The notes under the pieces are model-generated. The model saw only the letters and a list, made by a program, of their open reading frames with translations. It was not told the origin of the DNA and ran no database searches. Positions 7,448 to 15,318 of a DNA stretch of 36,949 bases are shown in pieces (position 1 is the first letter of the stretch; each line of letters opens with the position of its first letter). Made by a program: the position numbers and the translations under genes. Origin of the DNA: Gammaproteobacteria bacterium (lineage in GTDB: Bacteria; Pseudomonadota; Gammaproteobacteria; CAIRSR01); the NCBI GenBank assembly GCA_963575715.1, contig CAUYTW010000099.1, positions 1 through 36,949 on the forward strand, in the 5' to 3' direction.

Positions 7448-8752
7448 ATGAGCGCTTCATTAAGCCGGGCGATTAATGTTCTGAAGGAAGTTATTGACGC
7501 TCCGATTGCTAGTTACTTTAATAGCTGCGTCCATTGTGGATTATGCGCTGAGGCCTGTCTATTTCACACCGAGACGGGAGATCCGAAGTATGCGCCCATT
7601 TATAAACTGGAACCACTACGCCGGATTTACGAGCAAGAGTATACCTTATTAGGCAGACTCGCAAAATTACTTGGATTGTCAAAACCAATTACAGACAAGG
7701 AATTATCATCGTGGCGAGAATTAGTTTATGACAGCTGCACGATGTGCGGTCGTTGTTCCTTGATTTGTCCGATGGGAAATGATCTTGTTTATATGATACG
7801 ACGACTTCGAGAAGGAATGGCGATTGCTGGCTATGCCCCACCTGGAGTCATTGAAGCCACCAGGCGCGCGGTCGAAATCGGCAGTCCGATGGGCATAAAA
7901 TTATCAGCACTTAAGGTGCAAATCGCTCATGTTCAGGCGGAAACTGGCTTAGAAGTACCATTGGATCGGGAAGGCGCGGAATATATGTTGATCCTTTCCT
8001 CTATGGAGATCATTAATTTCCCCGAGTTCATGGCCGCAATTGCTAAAATTATGCGTCAGGCGGGTAAAACTTGGACACTATGTTCAGAGGCGTTTGAGGC
8101 TACCAACAGCGGAATTCAAATCGGGGTTTCAGATATTGCCAAGATAATTGTTTCACGAATTGTCGCCGGAGCCGAGAAACTAAAGGTAAAAACGGTCATC
8201 AGCCCTGAATGTGGCCATGCCTTCACGGCTTTACGTTGGGAGGGACCTAATCTTATTGGTCGACCGTATCAATTCAAGGTTCAACATATTTTAGAAGTAT
8301 TGGATGAATTCCGTGAACAAGGTATTTTAAAAGTCTCCCGCCTGAAAGAAGGTCGATTCACGTTTCATGATCCGTGCCAAATTGTCAGAATGGGAGGAGT
8401 AATAGAACCTCAACGCAATTTGATGAAATTGTTGGTTCAAAAGTTTGTGGAGATGCCGGATTCAGAAAAATACAATTGGTGTTGCGGTGGCGGTGGCGGA
8501 GTATCGGCTAATGAAGATACTAAGGCATTACGGCTCGTAGCCTTCAAGCGTAAAAAGACTCAATTAGAGGCCATTAATGCGGATCACTTGGTAACTGCTT
8601 GCGCTAATTGTCGAATTATACTGGAGGAAGGAATAGAATATTATCGAATGGATCCACTTTTGCAAGGACTGACTGAACTAATCGCTGATAATTTAGTCAT
8701 GAACCCCACGACTAAAGCTGGAGTGGCTCTCTCGCGGGCATCCGATGACTGA
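7448..8752 (+). CDS. isp2: Isp2, HdrD/DsrK-like Fe-S protein of the hydrogenase
   Basis: A 434-residue protein with two ferredoxin-type [4Fe-4S] motifs: CVHCGLCAEAC at residues 27-37 and CTMCGRCSLICP near 98-109. Two cysteine-rich CCG domains follow, with HDPCQIVRMGG, CCGGGGGVSAN and TACANCRII. This is the architecture of heterodisulfide reductase HdrD and sulfite reduction protein DsrK, and of Isp2 in Thiocapsa-type hydrogenases. It is expected on the cytoplasmic face with Isp1. I prefer ATG 7448; ATG 7415 is in frame and would add 11 residues encoded by the upstream cassette, so the true N-terminus is uncertain. Confidence 0.88.
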   Translation: MSASLSRAINVLKEVIDAPIASYFNSCVHCGLCAEACLFHTETGDPKYAPIYKLEPLRRIYEQEYTLLGRLAKLLGLSKPITDKELSSWRELVYDSCTMCGRCSLICPMGNDLVYMIRRLREGMAIAGYAPPGVIEATRRAVEIGSPMGIKLSALKVQIAHVQAETGLEVPLDREGAEYMLILSSMEIINFPEFMAAIAKIMRQAGKTWTLCSEAFEATNSGIQIGVSDIAKIIVSRIVAGAEKLKVKTVISPECGHAFTALRWEGPNLIGRPYQFKVQHILEVLDEFREQGILKVSRLKEGRFTFHDPCQIVRMGGVIEPQRNLMKLLVQKFVEMPDSEKYNWCCGGGGGVSANEDTKALRLVAFKRKKTQLEAINADHLVTACANCRIILEEGIEYYRMDPLLQGLTELIADNLVMNPTTKAGVALSRASDD

Positions 8753-8770
8753 TGATATAAAGGGCATAAA

Positions 8771-9220
8771 ATGAATATCACGAATGATAATGAATTCAAG
8801 GCTATCCTGAATGATTTGGATATAGTTCGGAAACGCAAGGTGGCGGCGGCTTTCGTGGAGAGTGTATTGCCCTTGTGTACTGATCCACGCGTCAACAACG
8901 TCATTGCTACAGCCAAGCGCGAAGGTGTCACAGAACTAGAGCTGATTGCTGCTTATCAAATGGCAAATACCGCGCGCGTAGAGAGTTTCTGTCACTGTGG
9001 AAAAGAAATAGACTGGCAAAATCAAGCCAGCCATTTTGTAGCCAGGGCCGCACTTGATTGTGTAAAGCCAGCGAAGGAAAACACCAATTTAGCCTGGGAT
9101 GCCGCAACGGATGCACGCATCGCCCGTAGCTGTCAAGGTATCGCTAACGGTGGTGAGTGTATTGAACAACGTGAATCCGAAAAACAGTATCTCATCCTTG
9201 CCGATTTCATGAGTCAATAG
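8771..9220 (+). CDS. Unknown protein between isp2 and hynL
   Basis: A 149-residue soluble-looking protein, charged and probably mostly helical, with no signal peptide or membrane segment. Cysteines occur at LPLCTD, FCHCGKE (a CxC pair), LDCVKP, SCQGI and GGECIE, so a metal or redox role is possible but unproven. It lies 18 bases after isp2 and 8 bases before hynL with no hairpin cassette between, so all three are surely cotranscribed. I do not recognise the family. It is not HyaE, HyaF, HypC or a b-type cytochrome by any motif I can see. Candidate roles are an accessory, assembly or extra relay subunit specific to this hydrogenase. Confidence 0.7.
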   Translation: MNITNDNEFKAILNDLDIVRKRKVAAAFVESVLPLCTDPRVNNVIATAKREGVTELELIAAYQMANTARVESFCHCGKEIDWQNQASHFVARAALDCVKPAKENTNLAWDAATDARIARSCQGIANGGECIEQRESEKQYLILADFMSQ

Positions 9221-9228
9221 GAAAAACT

Positions 9229-10995
9229 ATGGCCAGCACGCAACGGATCGTCGTGGATCCAGTTACTCGTATCGAAGGGCATTTACGTATTGAAGCGGAA
9301 ACGGATGATTCCGGGAATATTACCCACGCATCGAGTGCCGGCACCATGGTACGCGGTATTGAAATTATTCTGCGTGGTCGTGATCCCCGCGATGCTTGGG
9401 CTTATACACAACGAATTTGCGGCGTCTGCACTCTCGTCCATGCCATGGCCTCGATTCGGGCTGTGGAGGATGCACTGCATTATTCTATTCCAAAAAATGC
9501 TCAATTAATTCGCAATCTGATGATCGGAGCGCAATACATCCATGATCATGTCATGCATTTTTATCATTTACATGCACTGGATTGGGTGGACGTAGTCTCA
9601 GCCCTAAAAGCTGATCCAAAGGCTACATCGCAATTGGCTCAAAGCATTAGCGCCTGGCCGAAATCATCACCCGGCTATTTTTCGGATATGCAAAAGAAAA
9701 TTAAGGGGTTCGTAGAGTCTGGACAATTAGGTATTTTCGCTAATGGCTATTGGGGACATCCAGCGTATCAGTTGCCGCCCGAGGTGAATCTTTTAGCAGT
9801 CGCTCATTATCTGGAAGCGCTGGCTTGGCAGCGTGACGTAGTTAAATTGCATACTATTTTTGGTGGAAAAAATCCTCATCCCAATTTCGTAGTGGGAGGA
9901 GTGCCCTGCGCGATTAGTGTCAATCCTGATTTCCCCGATTCTGCCGTGCGTGGTGGTCAAGATGCCACAGCGCTTAACATGATAGGTTTACAGATTATTC
10001 AAAACGTTATTCATCAGATGCAGGAGTTTGTCGATCAAGTATATGTTCCCGATACCTTAGCAATCGCCAATTTTTATAAGGATTGGGGAGCACGGGGCGA
10101 GGGTTTGGGAAATTTTCTGTGCTATGGTGATTTACCTGAAAAGGATATGAATACACCAGATTCATTTTTATTTCCACGCGGAGTAATTTTGAATCGCAAT
10201 CTCGGTGAGATTCATCCTCTCGATCTTAATAACGCCGATGAGATTCAGGAATTCATCACTCATTCCTGGTACAAATATGGATCAGGTGACACCCACGGAC
10301 TTCATCCCTACGCTGGTGAAACAGAGCTACATTATACTGGCCCTAAACCACCCTATGAATATTTGGACACAGAAGCTAAATATTCTTGGCTCAAAAGCCC
10401 GCGTTGGAAAGGAAAATCCATGGAAGTCGGACCACTCGCACGGGTGTTGATGCTTTATGCCAAGGGCCATGAGCCAACTAAAGAATTAGTAACGATGACA
10501 TTATCTAAATTGGCGGTTGGTCCCGAGGCTCTTTTTTCAACCTTGGGACGCACCGCCGCTCGCACCCTGGAAACCAAAATTCTCGCGGATGCGATGCAGG
10601 GTTGGTTCGATAACTTGATTGCCAATATCAAGGCTGGGGATGTTCGGACTTTCAACGAAACTCACTGGGATCCGTCCACTTGGCCCAAAGAAGCGCGCGG
10701 AGTGGGTTTCACCGAAGCGCCACGGGGTGGATTAGCGCATTGGATTGTAATTCGGGATGGACGGATCGCCAATTATCAAGCAGTAGTTCCTAGCACCTGG
10801 AATGCCGGCCCGCGTGATGCACTTGGTCAACCTGGTGCCTACGAAGCAGCCTTGCAGGATCGTCATACGTTATTCGATCCCAAGCGTCCCATTGAAATTC
10901 TTCGTACCATTCACAGTTTCGATCCCTGCATTGCCTGTGCGGTGCATGTAACCGATCCCACCGGGGAAGAATTAGTTCAGGTAAAAATTACCTAA
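9229..10995 (+). CDS. hynL: [NiFe] hydrogenase large subunit
   Basis: A 588-residue subunit that houses the NiFe(CN)2CO active site. The N-terminus VVDPVTRIEGHLRIE is typical. The first nickel ligands are in RICGVC (Cys64, Cys67) and the second pair in DPCIACAVH (Cys567, Cys570, His573). The 15-residue tail beginning VTDPTGEE after His573 is the expected substrate of the maturation protease encoded at 4572. The length fits group 1 periplasmic uptake enzymes. It has no signal of its own and should travel with HynS through the Tat system. It ends the hydrogenase cluster, convergent with pabBC. Confidence 0.95.
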   Translation: MASTQRIVVDPVTRIEGHLRIEAETDDSGNITHASSAGTMVRGIEIILRGRDPRDAWAYTQRICGVCTLVHAMASIRAVEDALHYSIPKNAQLIRNLMIGAQYIHDHVMHFYHLHALDWVDVVSALKADPKATSQLAQSISAWPKSSPGYFSDMQKKIKGFVESGQLGIFANGYWGHPAYQLPPEVNLLAVAHYLEALAWQRDVVKLHTIFGGKNPHPNFVVGGVPCAISVNPDFPDSAVRGGQDATALNMIGLQIIQNVIHQMQEFVDQVYVPDTLAIANFYKDWGARGEGLGNFLCYGDLPEKDMNTPDSFLFPRGVILNRNLGEIHPLDLNNADEIQEFITHSWYKYGSGDTHGLHPYAGETELHYTGPKPPYEYLDTEAKYSWLKSPRWKGKSMEVGPLARVLMLYAKGHEPTKELVTMTLSKLAVGPEALFSTLGRTAARTLETKILADAMQGWFDNLIANIKAGDVRTFNETHWDPSTWPKEARGVGFTEAPRGGLAHWIVIRDGRIANYQAVVPSTWNAGPRDALGQPGAYEAALQDRHTLFDPKRPIEILRTIHSFDPCIACAVHVTDPTGEELVQVKIT

Positions 10996-11016
10996 ATTAT
11001 TCAAGCTCTATTGCCT

Positions 11017-11033
11017 ATAGTCAAGGCGACTAT
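11017..11033. terminator. Hairpin between convergent hynL and pabBC
   Basis: ATAGTC-AAGGC-GACTAT forms a 6-bp stem in the 37-base gap between the two convergent genes. There is no T-run on either side, so it is only a possible bidirectional terminator. Confidence 0.3.
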
Positions 11034-12937
11034 CAGTAATGCGCTGAAGGGTCGTTTTCCTTTCTTGGCTCGCTGCGATGCAAAATTGTTGCATGTCGCC
11101 AACCTCGCAATGAATTGATCACCCAAAGTGTTTTTGCGCGGGAGAGATCGGAAACTTTAATAGTTTTTTCACGAATCTCTCCTTTTTCCAATAGAGTGCG
11201 ACGATACGTTCCCGCCAGCAAGCCAGCACTGACAGGGGGAGTAACGCGCTCGTTGTCAAATTCGACAACCACATTGGCGGTTGTTGTTTCAGTAATCTCA
11301 CCTCGTTCGTTCCACAACAATACATCTGTTCCCTTTGGACATGCACAACACGCACGTTCGTATTCCACCCTATGAGTCGTTTTGTGATAAAAAAAAGGAT
11401 TCGATGAATTAATTGCCATCTCGGCGAGAGTAATGACTGCATCAGTGGTGTATTCCTCAAGAACAGTCGCTTCAGTGTGAATAGTGCCCTCTTGATCAAG
11501 AAGCAATCGTACCCGTTGGGGAATGTTGGAAAACCGCCTCGAGATTTCATCGAGTGCGAGACACATTTTTACTGGATCAGCACGATAGCCAAAATAATTT
11601 GCTGATCCAACAATCCGTTCGATGTGCTCATTCAAAAGGAAAAAGCCGGTGGTTGGTGTCCATAATAACGTTTCCAACAATGAGAAACGAGGTTGTGTTT
11701 CCCATAATACTCGTGTTTTAGCAAGACATTCTGCGTATTCGTCTTCACTCCCTGAATCCCACACGATGCCACTACCAACACCATATTGGGCGCTTTCAGT
11801 CACGCGATTAACGACCACAGTACGAATTGCAACATTAAATTCAGCACGTCGCCCAGGCGCAATAAAACCAATAGCTCCCGTGTAGAGTCCGCGCGGAGTT
11901 GTTTCAAGGTCGGCAATGATTTTCATAGTATTCACCTTGGGTGCGCCGGTCACTGATGCTGCGGGAAATAATGCACGAAAAATTTCTGGAATCGAATAGT
12001 CGGTAAGGGTCTCGACTGTGGAAGTCATTTGCCATACCGTTGGATACTGTTCAATTTCAAAAAGGCGGGATACTTGAACACTGCCGGGTACTGTAATACG
12101 GCCCAGGTCATTACGCATCATATCAACGATCATGAGATTTTCGGCGCGATTCTTGATCGATTGGCGTAGCGCCACGGCGCGCGCCGTATCCATGAATGGT
12201 TCGGGTGCGCGTGCGGCAGTCCCTTTCATGGGACGGGTAATCAATCGCCGACCATTGAGCGTGAAAAATAACTCGGGTGATACGGAAAGGATGACAAATT
12301 GTCCAATATCAAGATAGGCTGCATGTCGTGAACATTGCGCACTGACCATTTTTTTGAACCAGGCTTTTGGGTCTGCCGTGAATTTTTTAATCAAGCGCCA
12401 GGTGTAATTTACCTGGTAAGTATCCCCGGCTGCGATGCGCCGTCGAATAGTATCAATAGCTATGCCATACGCATTTCGATCCACGGACGGTAACCAGGAC
12501 TCCGGCATGTTAACCATTTCATCCAGAATTGCGGGAGCAGCCCTGGCATTCATACCAGGTAGTGATAGCGCATCGCCCGTAAAGCGATTCAAATATTCAG
12601 GTTCAGCGACAAGGTCGCATTCATCATCTTTGTAAAAGTCCAGAAATGTTTTGGATGCAGGTAACACCTCGGGTGCCGCGTACAGCGTAAAATAAAGCAA
12701 TGGTGGATCCGAAGCAGTAGGTTTTCGCACCTGGAGCGCATTGTCGAATCCCGGCGCAGCCTCGTAACTGACGAATCCAACTGCGTGATAATTCTGTTGA
12801 ACTAGGTATTCGATCTCACGCAACGCAGGAAGTACGTCATCTGGAGCGCGGGCTTCAATAATATGCAGTGGAGTTTGAAAATATAACCAAAGCCCAGTTG
12901 CGCTTTGCTGCAACAAAGCTTCACCCATGGTAGACAT
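11033..12937 (-). CDS. pabB-pabC: Fused aminodeoxychorismate synthase component I / aminodeoxychorismate lyase
   Basis: About 634 residues. The first two thirds are a chorismate-binding PabB domain with AAGDTYQVNYTWRL, RPMKGTAARAP (the PIKGT-type motif whose lysine distinguishes PabB), SRLFEIEQYPTVWQM and FPAASVTGAPKVNTMKI. The last third is a class IV PLP aminotransferase-like PabC domain with LLWNERGEITETTTANVVV and PPVSAGLLAGTYRR. The fusion makes 4-aminobenzoate for folate, needing only a glutaminase (PabA) from elsewhere. TTG 12943, ATG 12937 and ATG 12928 are all possible starts; all overlap the 3' end of the upstream radical SAM gene. I chose 12937 without a decisive ribosome site. Confidence 0.87.
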   Translation of the reverse strand: MSTMGEALLQQSATGLWLYFQTPLHIIEARAPDDVLPALREIEYLVQQNYHAVGFVSYEAAPGFDNALQVRKPTASDPPLLYFTLYAAPEVLPASKTFLDFYKDDECDLVAEPEYLNRFTGDALSLPGMNARAAPAILDEMVNMPESWLPSVDRNAYGIAIDTIRRRIAAGDTYQVNYTWRLIKKFTADPKAWFKKMVSAQCSRHAAYLDIGQFVILSVSPELFFTLNGRRLITRPMKGTAARAPEPFMDTARAVALRQSIKNRAENLMIVDMMRNDLGRITVPGSVQVSRLFEIEQYPTVWQMTSTVETLTDYSIPEIFRALFPAASVTGAPKVNTMKIIADLETTPRGLYTGAIGFIAPGRRAEFNVAIRTVVVNRVTESAQYGVGSGIVWDSGSEDEYAECLAKTRVLWETQPRFSLLETLLWTPTTGFFLLNEHIERIVGSANYFGYRADPVKMCLALDEISRRFSNIPQRVRLLLDQEGTIHTEATVLEEYTTDAVITLAEMAINSSNPFFYHKTTHRVEYERACCACPKGTDVLLWNERGEITETTTANVVVEFDNERVTPPVSAGLLAGTYRRTLLEKGEIREKTIKVSDLSRAKTLWVINSLRGWRHATILHRSEPRKENDPSAHY

Positions 12938-13865
12938 GGTCAAACACCGACCGTCTGTTCAACCACTGGCATATCCCGCGTCGCTTGAGTTCAGCGGTAA
13001 TCCCATTAATTACCACCCATTTTTTAGAACACCAGGCAGGTGCCAGCAGCAATTCAGGTTCTACGGTACCTGTGAGGCGATGAAAAATAACTTCGGCAGG
13101 GGTTAATTCCACTAAATCCGCTACCGCCGCGAAATATTCGGCAAGCGTCAGCGGCAGATATTCACCACGACGCCATTCATCAGCAAGCTGCGTGCCACGA
13201 ACTACATGTAGTGGGTGGAGTTTGAGTCCATCGACTCCGATCTCCAATACTTTTTCCAAAGTAGTACGATAATGCCATGGTGTCTCTCCGGGTAATCCTA
13301 CAATCAAGTGAGTACACACAGACAATCCCGCCGCACGCGCCGCACGCAAGGTAACGCAATATTCGGCGAAGTCATGACCGCGATTGACGCGTGCCAAGGT
13401 AGTATCAAAAGCTGATTGCAGCCCTAGTTCCAGCCACACTTCCTTACCTGCCTGGCGATACTCCGCCAACAAATCGATGACTTCAGGGCCGACACAATCC
13501 GGTCGTGTTCCCACCGACAAGCCCACTACATCTGATTCCGCCAGTGCCGCGTCGTAGAGGGCACGCAAGGTTTCAAGCGCAGCATAAGTATTGGTATAGG
13601 TCTGAAAATAAGCGAGATACCGTTGTGCCCCAGTTCGTTTGCGAATCACCGCACGTCCAGCCGCTATCTGTTCCGTCACGCTCAATGGGTGCCGTGCATG
13701 GGGATTGAATGACGCGTTATTGCAGAAGACGCAGCCTCCCCACCCCTTACTGCCATCGCGGTTGGGGCAGGTCAGACCAGCATTGATGGCGATTTTGTGT
13801 ACCCGTTCACCATGGCGACGCAAGAGAGCTTGGCCAAAGGTATGGACATAATCCGCTAAAGTCAT
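12921..13865 (-). CDS. yhcC: Radical SAM protein, YhcC/TIGR01212 type
   Basis: A 314-residue protein with the cluster motif in [16 protein letters not shown] (CxxC end), preceded by ITxLTCP-like GLTCPNRDG. Also visible are [27 protein letters not shown] and [10 protein letters not shown], the order seen in the YhcC/Elp3-like group. The substrate of this family is not established to my knowledge. Its ATG overlaps the gcvPA stop as ATGA and its 3' end overlaps pabBC, so the three genes form one minus-strand operon. The start is fixed by the 4-base overlap. Confidence 0.85.
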   Translation of the reverse strand: MTLADYVHTFGQALLRRHGERVHKIAINAGLTCPNRDGSKGWGGCVFCNNASFNPHARHPLSVTEQIAAGRAVIRKRTGAQRYLAYFQTYTNTYAALETLRALYDAALAESDVVGLSVGTRPDCVGPEVIDLLAEYRQAGKEVWLELGLQSAFDTTLARVNRGHDFAEYCVTLRAARAAGLSVCTHLIVGLPGETPWHYRTTLEKVLEIGVDGLKLHPLHVVRGTQLADEWRRGEYLPLTLAEYFAAVADLVELTPAEVIFHRLTGTVEPELLLAPAWCSKKWVVINGITAELKRRGICQWLNRRSVFDHVYHG

Positions 13866-15247
13866 GACGGATTCAGAATAACCATTTGAAGATGCTTGAA
13901 ATAAGTTTCGATATCGGCAGAATCACGTTGTTCGGTGGCACACACCAAGAGACCTTCACCAAGTTCAGGATAATCATGCCGCAGCGGATAGCCTGCTACG
14001 AGCTTGTCCGCCGCCAGGGCGCGGACCACTGCATCCACAGCGACCGGTAGGCGCAAGGCCACTTCGTGAAAAATGGCGCGTTCAAAGATGGGTTCGACTC
14101 CATCAAGACAGGTAAGCCGTTCTTGTAAGCGTCGCGTATTGGCGCGGCAGGCCATCGCCACCCGTTCTAGGCCACTTGGCCCGAGCAGCGAAAGATAAAT
14201 AGTTGCGGCGGTCATCATCAATCCTTGATTGGTGCAAATATTGGACGTGGCCTTGGAACGACGGATGTGTTGTTCTCGTGCCTGAAGAGTCAGGGTAAAA
14301 CCTGGTTTGCCTGCGAGATCCACGGTACGGCCCACGATCCGCCCCGGTAGTTGACGGACCAGCTCCTGACGACAGGTCATAAAACCGAAATAGGGACCAC
14401 CAGACGACAGGGGCGCGCCAAGAGGTTGACCTTCGCCGCAGGCAATATCCGCACCCTGCGTTCCCCATTCTCCGGGCGGCTTGAGTAGCGCCAGGGACAC
14501 AGGATTGACCACGGCAATAACGCGCCCGCCGTGGGCGTGCGCCCAGTCAGTGAGGGCATCCACTTCTTCCAGCACTCCGAAGAAATTAGGCTGAGGCACC
14601 ACCAACGCTATGAATTCCCCAGGTGCAGTCGGCAGAGATGCGGGATCAATATGGCCGCCGCGCCGGTCGTAGTCCAATTCTTCCAGAATAATACCCTGAG
14701 CACCGACAATGGCATTGACCACCCGCCGGTAGATGGGATGCACTGTGCGCGGCATCAAGACGCGACCACCTCGGGCACCATGGGCTGCTTTTCGTTTCAT
14801 GGGGCCAACGCGCACCGCCATGAGCACCGCTTCGGCCAAGGCCGATGCCCCGTCGTACAGCGAGGCGTTGGAGACCTCCATCGCGGTAAGAGCAGCCATC
14901 ATCGATTGATATTCATAGATAACCTGTAACGTCCCCTGGCTGGCTTCAGCCTGATAGGGCGTATAGGCACTGTAAAACTCGCCACGGCTTAAAATTTGCC
15001 ACACCGCAGCCGGAATATAGTGGTCATAGGCACCCGCCCCCGCGAAACAGAGCGGCGTGCCATCGGCTGCCGCACGCGTTTGCAGCAGCCGGATTACCTC
15101 CATCTCCGATAATCCCGCCGGAACCTTGGACAGGCCATGTGCGCGGAGATCAGCCGGAATCTCATCGAACAGATCATTAATTTGTTCGATGCCAATAATA
15201 TCAAGCATTTCCCGAACATCATCGGGTGTATGAGGAATAAAGGGCAT
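13862..15247 (-). CDS. gcvPA: Glycine dehydrogenase (decarboxylating) subunit 1
   Basis: A 461-residue N-terminal half of split P-protein of the glycine cleavage system. It opens [19 protein letters not shown] and carries [40 protein letters not shown] and TSNICTNQ. The PLP lysine belongs to the partner subunit GcvPB, so none is expected here. gcvPB usually lies directly downstream, but here the next genes are yhcC and pabBC, so the partner must be encoded elsewhere. No clear ribosome site precedes the ATG. A TTGACAGCCG string lies 20 bases upstream on the other strand and resembles the left end of the hairpin cassettes. Confidence 0.9.
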   Translation of the reverse strand: MPFIPHTPDDVREMLDIIGIEQINDLFDEIPADLRAHGLSKVPAGLSEMEVIRLLQTRAAADGTPLCFAGAGAYDHYIPAAVWQILSRGEFYSAYTPYQAEASQGTLQVIYEYQSMMAALTAMEVSNASLYDGASALAEAVLMAVRVGPMKRKAAHGARGGRVLMPRTVHPIYRRVVNAIVGAQGIILEELDYDRRGGHIDPASLPTAPGEFIALVVPQPNFFGVLEEVDALTDWAHAHGGRVIAVVNPVSLALLKPPGEWGTQGADIACGEGQPLGAPLSSGGPYFGFMTCRQELVRQLPGRIVGRTVDLAGKPGFTLTLQAREQHIRRSKATSNICTNQGLMMTAATIYLSLLGPSGLERVAMACRANTRRLQERLTCLDGVEPIFERAIFHEVALRLPVAVDAVVRALAADKLVAGYPLRHDYPELGEGLLVCATEQRDSADIETYFKHLQMVILNPS

Positions 15248-15318
15248 ATTAGATCTAATGATTTTTGACAGCCGTCCGAGGATATGGACTCAAAAAACTG
15301 ATTAAAAAATAAATTTGG

